Shown here: positions 53,827 to 62,996 of the stretch, one piece after another
How the letters are laid out: every line of letters begins with the position of its first letter
How positions within the stretch are numbered: the stretch's first letter is position 1
DNA from: Aquiflexum balticum DSM 16537
GTDB taxonomy: Bacteria > Bacteroidota > Bacteroidia > Cytophagales > Cyclobacteriaceae
Direction of reading: 5' to 3'
Length of the DNA: 64,000 bases
Assembly (NCBI RefSeq): GCF_900176595.1
Contig: NZ_LT838813.1
Span: 5,660,001-5,724,000 of the forward strand
The notes under the pieces: generated by a model
Database searches by the model: none
Told to the model about the DNA's origin: nothing
The model's input: only the letters and a program-made list of their open reading frames with translations
Made by a program: the position numbers and the translations under genes

Positions 53827-53835
53827 AACATTGGG

Positions 53836-54588
53836 TTATTTACGCTGATTGGATTTGATTTCAGCCAAAAATTCATTGACTAAATTCCTGTCTATGGTAA
53901 GAACCTGTTTGAAAGCATTGGGATCATTGGATAGAGACACTGATGGGTGAGAATAACTACTTTCAGTAGGTCTAAAAGCCTTACAGCTGGCATGGACTTC
54001 TTTAAGTTTTCCGGAATTATTCAGTTCGGAAATATGTGCTGGTTTTAGGCCTCCGCCAGGCATGATGATAATATGATTTGATACCTGATCCAACCATTTG
54101 AGGATATTGGACATTCCTTTAGTAACATCGTTTTCACCACCGGAAGTCAGTATTCTTTGAAAACCACAGGAGATAATGTCCTCAAGAGCTTTGTCTTTGT
54201 CTTTGCTGATATCAAAAGCCCTGTGGAAAGTACAGGGAGAATCCTCCACCGCATACATCAGGTATTTGCAGGCTTCTTTGTTCACATGGCCATTTTTGTC
54301 CAATACCCCAAACACAAATCCATCCGCACCATGAGATTTCAGTATAGCAATATCTTTCCTCATCACATACAATTCTTCAGGGGAATACACAAAATCTCCG
54401 CCTCTTGGTCGTATCATGACAAAAACAGGTATCTGGACCTTTTCCTTCAAAAAAGATAATGCACCGGCACTTGGGGTCTCACCGCCTTCGCCAAAATCTG
54501 AACAGAGCTCTAATCTATCGATTCCGAATTCCGCTGCTTTCAATCCCGCTTCGACCGTAAAGACGGGAGCTTCCAATAAAATAGACAT
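53836..54588 (-). CDS. cutC: CutC-family protein
   Basis: A 250-aa TIM-barrel protein of the CutC family (EAPVFTVEAGLKAAEFGIDR, GGETPSAGAL, VMIRPRGGDFVYSPEE, FHRAFDISKDK). The copper role in E. coli is disputed, and in Bacteroidota the gene often accompanies glycan degradation genes. It sits 3 bases after the asparaginase gene and 9 bases before the FG-GAP gene. Confidence 0.93.
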   Translation of the reverse strand: MSILLEAPVFTVEAGLKAAEFGIDRLELCSDFGEGGETPSAGALSFLKEKVQIPVFVMIRPRGGDFVYSPEELYVMRKDIAILKSHGADGFVFGVLDKNGHVNKEACKYLMYAVEDSPCTFHRAFDISKDKDKALEDIISCGFQRILTSGGENDVTKGMSNILKWLDQVSNHIIIMPGGGLKPAHISELNNSGKLKEVHASCKAFRPTESSYSHPSVSLSNDPNAFKQVLTIDRNLVNEFLAEIKSNQRK

Positions 54589-54591
54589 ATT

Positions 54592-55575
54592 TCAAAATTT
54601 ACTTTTTGAGTCGATCAGATCTTTTCCATTGCTATGGTGTCTGGCAAAGTTAAAACCAGGATGTACAGCATAAGCACCATATTCTCCATCTTTATTGATG
54701 GCAATAAAACCTGCCTGAATATCCTCGATGCCTTTATTCTTGGCTATCAGTCTTTTGACAGCTTCCTCACAGGCTTCTTGGGGAGTTCGCCCCTGACGCA
54801 TCAATTCCACAATCAGGAAACTCCCACAAATCCTGATGATGGATTCACCTAACCCTGTAGCGGTCGCAGCTCCTACTCCATCATCCACATATAGGCCTGC
54901 ACCGATAATCGGACTATCTCCTACCCTACCATGCATCTTATAGGCCAGACCTGAAGTGGTACAAGATCCTGCCAATTTACCATCAGCACCCAAAGCAATC
55001 ATACCGATAGTATCATGGTTTTCTATATTGATGATGGGTTTATACAAAGAGGTTTTTTTCCACTCCTGATACAGTTCATCGGCTTTAGGGCTTAATACTT
55101 CTGGTTCCAAAGGAAAACCCTGTGCAATAGCAAATTGCCGGGCTCCTTCACCGGCCAACATGACATGTGGTGTTTCATCCATCACTTTCCTTGCCAATGA
55201 AATGGGATGCTTTATTTGCCTGACAAAGGCCACCGATCCACATGACCCATCACCTTTCATAATAGAAGCATCCAAGGTGGGTATTCCTTCTCGATCCGGC
55301 AAACCCTGAAGTCCCACGGAAAGGTTATCCATATCCAATTCAGTCACTTTCACACCTTCTTCCACCGCATCAATCAAGCTGCCTGTTTCCTTCAGGACTT
55401 CCCAAGCCCTGTCATTTGCAGGCATCCCATGGTTCCAGGTTGAGAGAATCAAAGGTTTGAATTTCTCATTGCTGTTTTCTTGAACAGGATTGGCACAGGA
55501 TTCCAATATTCCACCAGGCAAAAGTAAAGTTGAGGAAAGAAGTGTTTTCTTGATAAATGATCTCCGATCAGACAT
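54592..55575 (-). CDS. N4-(beta-N-acetylglucosaminyl)-L-asparaginase
   Basis: Ntn-hydrolase of 327 aa that cleaves the bond between GlcNAc and asparagine in N-glycoprotein fragments. The autoprocessing threonine is T189 in NHDTIGMIALG; GSCTTSGLAYKMHGRVGDSP and TATGLGESIIR line the active site. The N-terminus (RRSFIKKTLLSSTLLLP) is a twin-arginine-like signal, so it is exported. It is the first gene of the asparaginase-CutC-FG-GAP operon. The start at 55575 is preferred over 55599. Confidence 0.92.
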   Translation of the reverse strand: MSDRRSFIKKTLLSSTLLLPGGILESCANPVQENSNEKFKPLILSTWNHGMPANDRAWEVLKETGSLIDAVEEGVKVTELDMDNLSVGLQGLPDREGIPTLDASIMKGDGSCGSVAFVRQIKHPISLARKVMDETPHVMLAGEGARQFAIAQGFPLEPEVLSPKADELYQEWKKTSLYKPIINIENHDTIGMIALGADGKLAGSCTTSGLAYKMHGRVGDSPIIGAGLYVDDGVGAATATGLGESIIRICGSFLIVELMRQGRTPQEACEEAVKRLIAKNKGIEDIQAGFIAINKDGEYGAYAVHPGFNFARHHSNGKDLIDSKSKF

Positions 55576-55760
55576 GTTGATTTTTTTGAGCTGAAACATA
55601 AAATTAATTCAGGAATAAAGATTCAAAAAAATTCGCATAAATATATTTGGCATCGTTGATTATTTTGAGGAAGTTAGGGATGTGATGGATGAGGATGGAT
55701 TTGTCCGATGACTGATGACCGATGTCTGGTGTAAGATCTAAACTATCGAAATTGGCCGTC

Positions 55761-55916
55761 ATTCTGAACGAGCATAGTAAAAGTCTGAAATTAATATGAA
55801 CTAACCATCGAAGTGAAGAATCTCTTGAGGAACAGGTAAAGGATGAATATAGCAAGAAACAGTTCAAAGTCCGAAATACATCCTTCATACTGAAAGAGCC
55901 TAGTAAAACTTTGAAA
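55761..55916. repeat. Pair of imperfect 30-bp direct repeats
   Basis: Units at 55761-55790 and 55887-55916 share 25 of 30 bases (ATTCTGAACGAGCATAGTAA type). Between them lies CGAAGTGAAGAATCTCTTGAGG (from about 55809), a motif found between genes across Bacteroidota. Confidence 0.55.
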
Positions 55917-56011
55917 CAAAAACACGTCCTTTTGCTAAGTGAAAGCCTGCCCCATAGAATTTCGGAGAATCTCTAGCGGGAAGAATTGACCCCAGTTTGA
56001 CAGATTCTTGT

Positions 56012-56080
56012 GTCTTATGTCTTGTTTCTTGGCTCTTATCTCTTGGCTCTCGCATCCCGCTTCTAATCTCTCGCTTCTAA
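56012..56080. repeat. Pyrimidine-rich repeat, copy 3
   Basis: Block A (CTTGTTTCTTGGCTCT, 56021-56036) and block B (CGCTTCTAATCTCTC, 56058-56072) with the same order and nearly the same spacing as copy 2. It ends 10 bases before the creatininase start codon. Confidence 0.6.
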
Positions 56081-56090
56081 AATAACAACC

Positions 56091-56852
56091 ATGCGACCAT
56101 ACATACTTGCAGAAAATAACTGGAAAAACTTAAAGGATTTTAGATTTAAATTGGCGGTTTTACCTTGGGGTGCCACTGAGGCACATAATTACCACATGCC
56201 TTATGGTACTGATATTTTTGAAGCAGATGCTGTGGCGGCAGGTGCAGGGAAATATGCTTGGGAAAAAGGTGCAAAAGTTGTTATTCTCCCTACGATACCA
56301 TTTGGGGTAAATACAGGACAGAGTGATATCTATCTGGATATCAACATGAACCCAAGTACACAAATGGCTATTCTCAAGGATATCCTGACTGTATTGGACA
56401 GACAGGGAATCAAAAAATTCCTGATTGTGAACAGCCATGGCGGAAATGATTTCAAAACCATGTTAAGAGAATTGGGATTGGTTTTCCCCGAGATGATGCT
56501 GATGACCTGTAACTGGTTTCAGGCTTTGGACAAAACCAAATATTTTGAAGAAGAAGGAGATCATGCGGACGAAATGGAAAGCAGTTTGATCTTACACCTT
56601 CACCCTGAATTGATGTTGCCACTGGAAGAAGCCGGAGAAGGAAAAGAAAAAAAATCAGTAATCCCAGGCTTAAAAGAAAAATGGGCTTGGGCAGAAAGAA
56701 AGTGGTCTCAGGTCACCGAGGATACCGGAATCGGCAATCCCAAAAAGGCAACTGCTGAGAAGGGCAAAAGATATTTTGAAGATATTTGTGAGAAGGTGGG
56801 GAAATTGATGGTTGATATTTGTGAGGCGGATGCTAGGGAGTTATACAAGTGA
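56091..56852 (+). CDS. Creatininase family protein (creatinine amidohydrolase-like)
   Basis: A 253-aa metal-dependent amidohydrolase. LPWGATEAHNYHMPYGTD, NSHGGNDFKTM and EGDHADEMESS contain the metal-binding H, D and E of the family. In bacteria without creatine metabolism the family cleaves other cyclic amides or ligates in cofactor synthesis, so the substrate is open. It stands alone, right after the repeat. Confidence 0.92.
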   Translation: MRPYILAENNWKNLKDFRFKLAVLPWGATEAHNYHMPYGTDIFEADAVAAGAGKYAWEKGAKVVILPTIPFGVNTGQSDIYLDINMNPSTQMAILKDILTVLDRQGIKKFLIVNSHGGNDFKTMLRELGLVFPEMMLMTCNWFQALDKTKYFEEEGDHADEMESSLILHLHPELMLPLEEAGEGKEKKSVIPGLKEKWAWAERKWSQVTEDTGIGNPKKATAEKGKRYFEDICEKVGKLMVDICEADARELYK

Positions 56853-56946
56853 AAACTATCTGATCATTGAAATGAAGTGATTTAGGTTAAGCTAAAGGGT
56901 AAGGTTTGACATTTCATTGACTGGAACTATAAAAGGAGATTTTGAG

Positions 56947-56954
56947 TATATTTG
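56947..56954 (+). promoter_or_regulatory. Exact TAnnTTTG box before the MazEF-like pair
   Basis: TATATTTG lies 15 bases before the antitoxin start codon. No -33 element is evident at the expected distance. Confidence 0.4.
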
Positions 56955-56969
56955 TTAAAAGGGAAAAAT

Positions 56970-57191
56970 ATGAAAGTGGTAGAGTTTAAATCAAAAATCA
57001 AGAATAACAAAATTGACATTCCCGCAGCTATACAAGCAAAATTGGATTATCAACAAGGCAAAGCAATTAGGGTAATTGTTCTTATGGAAGATAACGAGGC
57101 CGAAAATGAAATAAATTTCAAGGATAAAGCTTTAACTGACTTTTTTAAAGGATATTCCTCCTCTGATGCAATCTATGATGAATATAAATAA
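56970..57191 (+). CDS. Antitoxin of the MazF-type module
   Basis: A 73-aa protein (from the ATG at 56970, with GGG ribosome-binding sequence 9 bases upstream). It begins MKVVEFKSKIKNNKIDIPAAI, an AbrB-like beta start, and ends in an acidic toxin-binding tail. Its stop overlaps the toxin's start by one base (TAATG). Confidence 0.85.
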   Translation: MKVVEFKSKIKNNKIDIPAAIQAKLDYQQGKAIRVIVLMEDNEAENEINFKDKALTDFFKGYSSSDAIYDEYK

Positions 57192-57514
57192 TGGAACAAT
57201 TGAATTTTGGTGATATTGTTTTGTTGAAATTCCCTTTCACGGATACAAAAGGCGCAAAAAAAAGACCTGCTTTAGTCATTAAAGATTTTGAAGATGGCGA
57301 TATTATTGTTTGCAGGATAACAAGCCAATTGTATGAAACCCAATTTGATTTTTTATTGAAAAACTGGAAAGAATGCGGTCTTATATTGCCCTCAGTTATT
57401 AGGGTTCACAAAATAGCCACTCTGGAGAAAAATATAGTAGAAATGAAAATGGGTGAAATAAATTCAAAATCAAAAAAGGCCATTTCCAAAATTATTAAAA
57501 AATTGATGGTTTGA
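57191..57514 (+). CDS. MazF/PemK-type endoribonuclease toxin
   Basis: A 107-aa toxin of the CcdB/MazF fold: FGDIVLLKFPFTDTKGAKKRPALVI (segment with the conserved R/P core), IIVCRITSQ, LILPSVIRVHKIATLEKNIV. These are the marks of PemK-like ribosome-independent mRNA interferases. It is coupled to the antitoxin gene. Confidence 0.93.
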   Translation: MEQLNFGDIVLLKFPFTDTKGAKKRPALVIKDFEDGDIIVCRITSQLYETQFDFLLKNWKECGLILPSVIRVHKIATLEKNIVEMKMGEINSKSKKAISKIIKKLMV

Positions 57515-57629
57515 AATTTCACTTTTTATCTGTTTTAAAACAAGATTTGTGCATTCACACTAAAGTCTAACATTTAGGATATAAGTAGTTTAATAAAACT
57601 AAATAAAATATTTACAAAAAAAACAAACT

Positions 57630-60600
57630 TCAAAATTCCAGATCCACTACACTGCCCTTATAATCCACCCCTTTCAACGAGAATGTGTTTTCAGGAATTA
57701 TGATGGACTTACCTGAATTGGAATAAAATCCGGATCGGTTAAAGATTTCGATCTTTTGGGTTTTGCCATTTTCAAATTCAATCAATACCGAGTGAATCCC
57801 TTTTGGTGGTATAAAGGATCGATTTTCATTTTGAATATTAGGCTGATGAATCAGGAGTTTCCCCCTGTTCTGGGTAGATAGGTATAAAGGTTTACCCTCA
57901 ACTCCAGCCAATATTGCCATAGATTTCGCATCACCCGGAACAACAAATCCACTTTCATAAGAGCGAATTGCTTCAAATCCACCCTTACCATTACCGAACA
58001 ACACTAGCCCATTGAAGGCATCATTCCTGCCCGGAAACACCTCATTTCCATAGTCATTGCCTACCATCAACACATCCAGATTACCATCCCCATTGACATC
58101 ATCCACTACCATCCCGTTTACCGGAGCAAACTGGGCCATTAAAGGAAGTTCATGGATTTGGAATTTTCCATTTCCAAGATTCTCCACGTAGCTACTTCTG
58201 TCATAATTACCTTTCAGTATAAATGCATCCTCCAATTCCTCAGCTGAAAAAAGAGACTTTTCAGTTGCCATTCCATAATATTTATAGCCAGCAAACTTCC
58301 TTCTGAACAAAATGCTTTGGCCATAAAGGTCATCCCAATAATGAACCGGAAATGATTCATAATTCCCATCATTATTTTTGAAATAGGCAAAAGTGACAGG
58401 GTCCATACTCTGATTGCCATCAAAATCCTTGGCATAAACCGTCACAGGTCTTTCGAATGAAGGATGGAGGTAATTGTTTGCACCCATGTTCCCGACGATA
58501 TAATCCATATCCCCATCCCCATCAAAATCACCGGCAACAACACTGTTCCACCATCCCAAATGATTTTCCAGGCCAGTTTCTTGGACTTTTACAAATTTTC
58601 CATTTTGATATTTGAAAACCGTAATGGGCATCAATTCCCCAACAATCATGAGTTCCAGAATCCCGTCATTGTCCACATCAGTCCAAAGGGCATCTGTAAC
58701 CATTCCCAGATCCTTCAGTTCAGGCAAAAACTCATCAGTTACATCCACCAATTCCCCATTAGTATTTTTCAATAAAAAGGAACGCTCAGGCAAAGGATAT
58801 TGAGTAATGGGTGTTCTTCCCCCGACAAACAAATCCATATTACCGTCTCCATCAAAATCAGCCGCTCTCACTACTGTCCCACTGGCATTGATCTCGGGCA
58901 TCTTATCCGGTGCATAGGTGAATTTCCCTTTTCCATCATTCAGGAATAACCTATCGGTGTAAAGCGGGGAACCAAGACTGAATTCATTGCTTCCCGATAC
59001 CAAATAAAGATCCAAGTCCCCGTCATTATCTAGATCAAAAAGCACCATTCCCATCTCTTCGTATTTCATTTCATCCTCAGATCCAAAAAGTTCACCTTCT
59101 TCAAATTTGCCATCCTCCAGTTGAAAAAATACTTTTGCCCCAAAACCGGTAGCGCTGCCTACAATAAAATCTTCCAACCCATTTCCATTTAAATCTCCTA
59201 CTGCTAGACTTGGTCCGAATTGGGTCAACTTATGCAACAATGTTCTCTGGACATTGTAATCAATTTTGTCCACTTCTTGATGCATGTAATTTATACCTAG
59301 GTCGGCGGATACTTCTTTCATTAATTTTGGTTGGTCCTTTGGAACCAATGGGAATCTTAAGGTGGATTTTTCAGTTAAAATAGCATCTTTCTCAGAAATG
59401 CTAACCAACTGGTTTATATTGACCTGATCCAGTTTTTGGTATTTCCCATCCTGCCACAATACTTCAAGAGAAATTGATTCTGCCTTATTACCCATTCCAA
59501 AATGTAATATTTCATCCAAGGAAGACATATAACCTCTTGATAACTGTTGTTCCTGATAAAGGAAACTGCCATCCGAAAATCTCACAACGACCTTTGCCCC
59601 TATTCCCATCGGATTGTTTTTAGGCCCTTCCAGTTTTACCCTTAGAAAATTGGGAATCTCTTTCTTTTGGTTGAGGGTGTTCTCAAAAATAAAAGCCTCA
59701 TCATTGATATTGTTGACCACATAATCCAGATCTCCATCCCCATCCAAATCGGCAAAAACAGCCCCATTGGAAAATGAGGGTATATCAAGACCCCATTCTT
59801 CGGTAATGTCTTCAAAGGTAAGGTCTCCCTTATTTCTAAATCCATAATTCGGGATTCTCACAATGGGCAAAGAATCCAGCAATTGTCTTGTAGTGGCAAT
59901 CCTTCCTACATCCACCCTATAATTGGCAAAGTCCTTGTCAGTAATATCCCTTGGAAAGCCATTTGTAATCATCAAGTCTCTTAAACCATCATTATCCACA
60001 TCTGCAAATAAAGGTGCCCAACTCCAATCCGTCTGATAAACACCCGAGAGATGCCCTATTTCGCTGAAAGGGATGTCCGGGCCATTGCCCAGGTGCAGCA
60101 TATTTCTGACGTGCTGATATTCATAACCCCAAGTTTCATTGTTGATATAGTTCTGGTAGAGATTTTTAGAAATAGTTGTCTTTTTTCTGTAATTCGTTTC
60201 TCCCAACATATCCAAGGTGATGATATCCAAAAATCCATCATTGTTGAAATCAGAAATATCACAGCCCATGGCAAACATACTTTGATGCCGGATATAGTCT
60301 TTGATTTTATTGGTAAAGGTCCCATCCCCATTATTGATGTAAAGAATATCATTGGTGATATAATCATTGCTGATATAAATGTCTGTCCAACCATCACCGT
60401 TTATATCACCTAAGGCTAAGCCCAATCCAAAGCCTTCGATCAAAATCCCGGCTTCCAAGGTCACATTGGAAAAAGTCCCGTCCCCATTATTTTTGTATAA
60501 TTGATCGTTATTGATTGCTGACCCATCCACAATTTTCTGCCTGTAATTGATGGGTATGGTCTGGCTTTGTTCATTGTTCAATACATAGAGGTCCAAAAAA

Positions 60601-61151
60601 CCATCTTTGTCAAAATCAAAAAAAACAGCTCCCATACCATTACCTGTATCTGCTATCCCGAATTCTTTTGCCAATTCTTTGAATACAGGAATCCCCTGTT
60701 CATTCAATCCTTGATTTACAAACAGCAAATTTGCTCTTCTTTCTTTTTCAGGATACATGGCTGCTGTCACATAGACATCCATCAATCCATCGCTGTTAAC
60801 ATCCACAATAGCAACCCCTGTACTCCAAGTTTCTGAGTCCCCAATTCCTGCTATTTCTGAAATGTCTTGGAACTTCAAGCCTCCTTGATTAAGGTATAAC
60901 TTATTGCTCACCTGATTGCCTGTAAAGAATAAATCAGGTAATCCATCATTGTTGAAATCTGCCACTGCTACACCGCCACCATTGAAAATATATTCATCTG
61001 TGAGGATATTGAAGGTGTCTGTTTCAGTGATAGCATTATTAAATGTAATTCCTGTATGGGAACTTGGAACAGCATTGAATAGCTTTTGCTCTTTTTGTTT
61101 ACAGGATGCCAAAAGAGAAATGCAAAACAATATAGAAACCAAATACTTCAT
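57630..61151 (-). CDS. ASPIC/UnbV and FG-GAP repeat lipoprotein
   Basis: A 1173-aa lipoprotein (lipobox LASC, C17). Two beta-propellers of VCBS/FG-GAP repeats (about 50-480 and 640-1090; ADFNNDGLPDLFFTGNQVS, VADLNGNGLED-type calcium loops) flank an ASPIC/UnbV domain at about 505-600 (NPMGIGAKVVVRFSDGS, QLSRGYMSSLDEILHFGMG). This type is common downstream of SusCD pairs in Cytophagales and is thought to act in carbohydrate or glycoconjugate capture. It follows susD on the same strand with a terminator between, so it may be transcribed separately. Confidence 0.93.
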   Translation of the reverse strand: MKYLVSILFCISLLASCKQKEQKLFNAVPSSHTGITFNNAITETDTFNILTDEYIFNGGGVAVADFNNDGLPDLFFTGNQVSNKLYLNQGGLKFQDISEIAGIGDSETWSTGVAIVDVNSDGLMDVYVTAAMYPEKERRANLLFVNQGLNEQGIPVFKELAKEFGIADTGNGMGAVFFDFDKDGFLDLYVLNNEQSQTIPINYRQKIVDGSAINNDQLYKNNGDGTFSNVTLEAGILIEGFGLGLALGDINGDGWTDIYISNDYITNDILYINNGDGTFTNKIKDYIRHQSMFAMGCDISDFNNDGFLDIITLDMLGETNYRKKTTISKNLYQNYINNETWGYEYQHVRNMLHLGNGPDIPFSEIGHLSGVYQTDWSWAPLFADVDNDGLRDLMITNGFPRDITDKDFANYRVDVGRIATTRQLLDSLPIVRIPNYGFRNKGDLTFEDITEEWGLDIPSFSNGAVFADLDGDGDLDYVVNNINDEAFIFENTLNQKKEIPNFLRVKLEGPKNNPMGIGAKVVVRFSDGSFLYQEQQLSRGYMSSLDEILHFGMGNKAESISLEVLWQDGKYQKLDQVNINQLVSISEKDAILTEKSTLRFPLVPKDQPKLMKEVSADLGINYMHQEVDKIDYNVQRTLLHKLTQFGPSLAVGDLNGNGLEDFIVGSATGFGAKVFFQLEDGKFEEGELFGSEDEMKYEEMGMVLFDLDNDGDLDLYLVSGSNEFSLGSPLYTDRLFLNDGKGKFTYAPDKMPEINASGTVVRAADFDGDGNMDLFVGGRTPITQYPLPERSFLLKNTNGELVDVTDEFLPELKDLGMVTDALWTDVDNDGILELMIVGELMPITVFKYQNGKFVKVQETGLENHLGWWNSVVAGDFDGDGDMDYIVGNMGANNYLHPSFERPVTVYAKDFDGNQSMDPVTFAYFKNNDGNYESFPVHYWDDLYGQSILFRRKFAGYKYYGMATEKSLFSAEELEDAFILKGNYDRSSYVENLGNGKFQIHELPLMAQFAPVNGMVVDDVNGDGNLDVLMVGNDYGNEVFPGRNDAFNGLVLFGNGKGGFEAIRSYESGFVVPGDAKSMAILAGVEGKPLYLSTQNRGKLLIHQPNIQNENRSFIPPKGIHSVLIEFENGKTQKIEIFNRSGFYSNSGKSIIIPENTFSLKGVDYKGSVVDLEF

Positions 61152-61202
61152 GGATTTTAGGATTAGTGCTGGGAATGATTTAAAAATAAGAGGCTTTTTT
61201 GA

Positions 61203-61241
61203 AAAAAAATAGGAGAAGTCCTATTAGATAAGACTTCTCCT
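61203..61241 (-). terminator. Terminator after susD
   Basis: A 10-bp perfect stem (61211-61220 with 61232-61241) with an eleven-base loop and a T run on the minus strand, 21 bases beyond the stop codon. Confidence 0.8.
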
Positions 61242-61261
61242 TAAATAAATGAATTCAAATA

Positions 61262-62968
61262 TTAATAACCTGGGTTTTGCTGGATATTTCCTAAGCTTTG
61301 GTTAACCACAAATTCAGGGATTGGTAAGTATTCGTCTTTGCCGGTCCTGAAAGTTGCTCCTGCTAAGTGAGTTCTAATCTGGCTTTCTCTGGCAAGGAAT
61401 TCTGACATTGTTGGACCAACAGTTCCCCATCTTACCAAATCATAGAATCTATGACCTTCCATGGCAAGTTCCAAATACCTTTCAAATCGAACAGCTTTTC
61501 TAGCCAAATCCTTATCAGACCATGGGGCTGTATACAATTCAATTTGGTAATTGGCCTCAGGTTGACCTGCAGCATTAGTCACTACAGTTGAAGCTTTTGC
61601 TCTGGCCCTTACTTCATTGACGTATTCCTGTGCTTTACTCAAACTTCCTATTTCTACCTCACATTCCGCTGCCATCAACAAAAGATCGGCATATCTCATG
61701 ACAATTTGGTTTTTACCCAATTGACCTTGTCCCCAACTTCCGGGCACAAAGAATGGTCCAACCTCATCTCTCCACTGAATATGCTTGTTAGGCAACCATG
61801 GTCCACCGTTTGCAAGCTGTCTGATCCAAGTAGCTGCAGCTGGTCCATAGTCTTTATAGGTAACTCCAATTCTACCTACTGTATAATCCAACCTAGGATC
61901 TAATTCACCTCGGTCAGGAAAGTCAGTTGGATTTGATTCATGGTTTTTAACATTAACTTGGTTATAAGTATCCAAAAGCGGTAATCCGCTCGAAGTCCTG
62001 TAGGCATTTACCAAACTTTGGGCAGGCTGATAGAATCCGCAGCATCCAACAGGACCATCATTATGAGGATTTGTCAATTCCAATTCCACATTGGAATTGG
62101 CACCACCTGTTCCGTCACCGACAGTATATTGGATGGAGAAAATAATTTCCTTACCATTCTCAAATTGTCCTCTAAATACATTTTTAAAATCCGCTTCCAA
62201 ACCATATTTTGTTCCGTTGCTGGTTGTTCCGTTGGCAATAATCTGGTCAAACAGTGCTTTGGCTTCTGTGTATTTGTTCTGGTACAAATAAGCTTTTGCA
62301 AGAAAAGCCATGGCAGTCCACTTATTTACCCTGCCGATTTGAGCCTGAGTATTTGGGAGGTTATCCATAGCATATTTCAAATCCTCTTCAATATTAGGAT
62401 ATATATCCACGGTATTCACGATGGACCTATATTGCTCAGTAGTAATTACAGTTTCATCTACATAAGCAACGTTCTTGTAATTCCTAGCTGCTTCGAAGTG
62501 AAGAAAACCCCTTATAAATCTCGCTTGAGCAAGAATGTTGGTTTTCCTGTCAGCAGGAATATCTTCGGTTGCATTTGCCAATCTAATGGTAATATTTGCC
62601 ATACCGATACCATCATAGATTGCTCTCCATTTGTTGGTAGCGGATGGGCTTGAAGGTAATACCTCAAATCTTTCTACAGGGTTGATTTCAGTTGCCTGAT
62701 CGAGTGCCTCTGAACCTTTATAGGCATCATCCGATCGTACACCGCCCCATAACCAGTTATTAGGACCTGTATACCATGCACCAATCTGTTTTCCCTGAAG
62801 TGCCCGATAAGCGACTAATAGAGATCCATTCACACCATTTTCATTGGCAAGCGCATTTTCGGATATGGAGCCCAACGGCGGCCTATCCAAGAATTCTTCG
62901 CTGCATGAGGAAATCACGCTTGATGCAGCTACGAAGAACATCAGAAAATATATTATTCTACTTTTCAT
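61262..62968 (-). CDS. SusD/RagB-family outer-membrane lipoprotein
   Basis: A 568-aa lipoprotein (lipobox VISSC, C22, followed by SEEFLDRPPLGSIS). It has the tetratricopeptide helices of SusD (ARFIRGFLHFEAARNYKNV, WTAMAFLAKAYLYQNKY) and the C-terminal end IPEFVVNQSLGNIQQNPGY. It caps the SusC barrel to bind oligosaccharide or peptide. It lies 28 bases after susC. Confidence 0.96.
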   Translation of the reverse strand: MKSRIIYFLMFFVAASSVISSCSEEFLDRPPLGSISENALANENGVNGSLLVAYRALQGKQIGAWYTGPNNWLWGGVRSDDAYKGSEALDQATEINPVERFEVLPSSPSATNKWRAIYDGIGMANITIRLANATEDIPADRKTNILAQARFIRGFLHFEAARNYKNVAYVDETVITTEQYRSIVNTVDIYPNIEEDLKYAMDNLPNTQAQIGRVNKWTAMAFLAKAYLYQNKYTEAKALFDQIIANGTTSNGTKYGLEADFKNVFRGQFENGKEIIFSIQYTVGDGTGGANSNVELELTNPHNDGPVGCCGFYQPAQSLVNAYRTSSGLPLLDTYNQVNVKNHESNPTDFPDRGELDPRLDYTVGRIGVTYKDYGPAAATWIRQLANGGPWLPNKHIQWRDEVGPFFVPGSWGQGQLGKNQIVMRYADLLLMAAECEVEIGSLSKAQEYVNEVRARAKASTVVTNAAGQPEANYQIELYTAPWSDKDLARKAVRFERYLELAMEGHRFYDLVRWGTVGPTMSEFLARESQIRTHLAGATFRTGKDEYLPIPEFVVNQSLGNIQQNPGY

Positions 62969-62996
62969 AATTATCTTTTCTTTATTAATGATTTAA

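Larger units (their letters stand above)
55600..56090. other. Intergenic region with two kinds of repeats
   Basis: About 490 bases without a credible gene; a 94-codon open frame on the minus strand (55604-55888) consists of repeat sequence. It carries the direct repeat at 55761-55916 and the third copy of the pyrimidine-rich repeat (56012-56080). Confidence 0.45.

Noticed and set aside
55604-55888. 94-codon open frame on the minus strand
   Set aside because: Made of intergenic repeat sequence; no start context and no family resemblance.
62018-62653. 211-codon open frame opposite susD
   Set aside because: Antisense shadow of a clear SusD gene with biased codons; composition not protein-like.
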